A stretch of DNA of 64,000 nt from Enterococcus ureilyticus. GTDB lineage: Bacteria > Bacillota > Bacilli > Lactobacillales > Enterococcaceae. The translations under genes were made by a program, and so were the position numbers. Each line of letters opens with the position of its first letter. Positions within the stretch are counted from its first letter, which is position 1. Location of the stretch: assembly GCF_001730315.1 (NCBI RefSeq), contig NZ_MIKC01000039.1, forward strand, positions 124,001 to 188,000, in the 5' to 3' direction. Shown one piece after another: positions 63,725-64,000 of the stretch. The notes beneath the pieces are model-generated. The model saw only the letters and a list, made by a program, of their open reading frames with translations. It made no database searches and was not told the origin of the DNA.

Positions 63725-64000
63725 ATGGCAAATCGTGTCGTGATCGCATTGGGAGGCAATGCAATTTTAAAACCAAATCAAGAGGCAACACTTGAGGTAC
63801 AATTAGAGAATGTTAAAGTCAGCGCTGAGCTGGTAGCAAAAATAGAAGAAATTGATTATGAAATCGTTTTAACACATGGGAATGGTCCACAGGTTGGGAA
63901 TATTTTAAGACAAAATGAAGAAGCCAAAGATATCGTTCCACCGTTTCCTTTAGACGTTTGTAATGCAGAATCACAAGGGTTTATCGGTTATATGTTAGAA
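63725..64000 (+). CDS. Carbamate kinase, N-terminal part (runs off the window)
   Basis: The first 92 residues read MANRVVIALGGNAILKPNQE, then LTHGNGPQVGNILRQNE and FPLDVCNAESQGFIGYM, the standard start of ArcC-type carbamate kinases. It makes ATP from carbamoyl phosphate and ADP. Its place after allFGH indicates the AllK (YbcF) role in allantoate fermentation and not the arginine deiminase pathway. GAAGGAGG lies about 8 bases before the ATG. The C-terminal two thirds are beyond the end. Confidence 0.95.
   Translation, partial: MANRVVIALGGNAILKPNQEATLEVQLENVKVSAELVAKIEEIDYEIVLTHGNGPQVGNILRQNEEAKDIVPPFPLDVCNAESQGFIGYMLE

Overview
The window is a low-GC Firmicutes chromosome segment that reads as an Enterococcus outside the best-known species. 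Evidence includes the L11-L1 and L10-L7/L12 ribosomal blocks, clpE with a CtsR box, ptsHI, a DUF1827 gene, enterococcal-style intergenic hairpins and AT-rich coding sequence. Species cannot be fixed by reading alone. No rRNA or tRNA gene was recognised.

Layout. 0-4 kb: a small secreted protein, rplKA, rplJL behind an L10 leader, a zinc-ribbon protein and a GlsB-type membrane protein. 4-9.5 kb: a PRD/EIIA regulator divergent from a cellobiose-type PTS (EIIB, EIIC, EIIA) and a GH1 enzyme that has Gln where the acid/base Glu should be. 9.5-13.1 kb: rlmD, recX, mutY. 13.25-15.9 kb: a CRISPR array of 40 repeats and 39 spacers with a type I-C-like repeat and no cas gene in the window. 16-21.2 kb: an NtdP-like phosphatase gene and a 1203-residue Cna-B surface protein. 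21-29 kb: acetyltransferase, AI-2E transporter, CNNM/CBS protein, prfC and a decayed ISL3-type IS. 28.5-32.8 kb: GntR/UTRA regulator, EIIBCA PTS and a normal GH1 6-phospho-beta-glucosidase. 33-38.7 kb: a palindromic repeat element, DUF1827, clpE, ptsH, ptsI. 39-42 kb: an unassigned three-gene unit (cytosolic NMT1/THI5-like protein, Asp/Glu-racemase-fold protein lacking both catalytic Cys, DAACS transporter). 42-48.7 kb: accessory genes, a ClbS-like/WYL pair, small ORFs and small-RNA-like elements. 48.7-52.3 kb: a T-box-led methionine/activated-methyl-cycle operon (metE-like, luxS, metQ, mtnN). 52.6-54.8 kb: tig and an alpha/beta hydrolase. 55 kb to the end: an allantoate catabolic operon (allC, allE, two allD-like genes, allF/fdrA, allG, allH, and the start of a carbamate kinase).

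How the genes work together. The 55-64 kb operon can in principle take allantoate to ureidoglycine, ureidoglycolate, oxalurate, then oxamate plus carbamoyl phosphate, and finally ATP through carbamate kinase. It is preceded by a CcpA-type cre-like site. The T-box operon couples methionyl-tRNA charging to homocysteine recycling: MtnN and LuxS regenerate homocysteine and release the AI-2 precursor, the MetE-like enzyme methylates homocysteine, and MetQ binds methionine. The two PTS/GH1 clusters import and hydrolyse beta-glucosides using the general PTS proteins encoded at 36.7-38.7 kb.

The most notable items are the cas-less type I-C-like array, the NMT1-like/racemase-fold/DAACS unit with altered active sites, the Gln-substituted GH1, and a 46.7-47.6 kb cluster of small hydrophobic ORFs with antisense-type terminators that resembles type I toxin-antitoxin loci.
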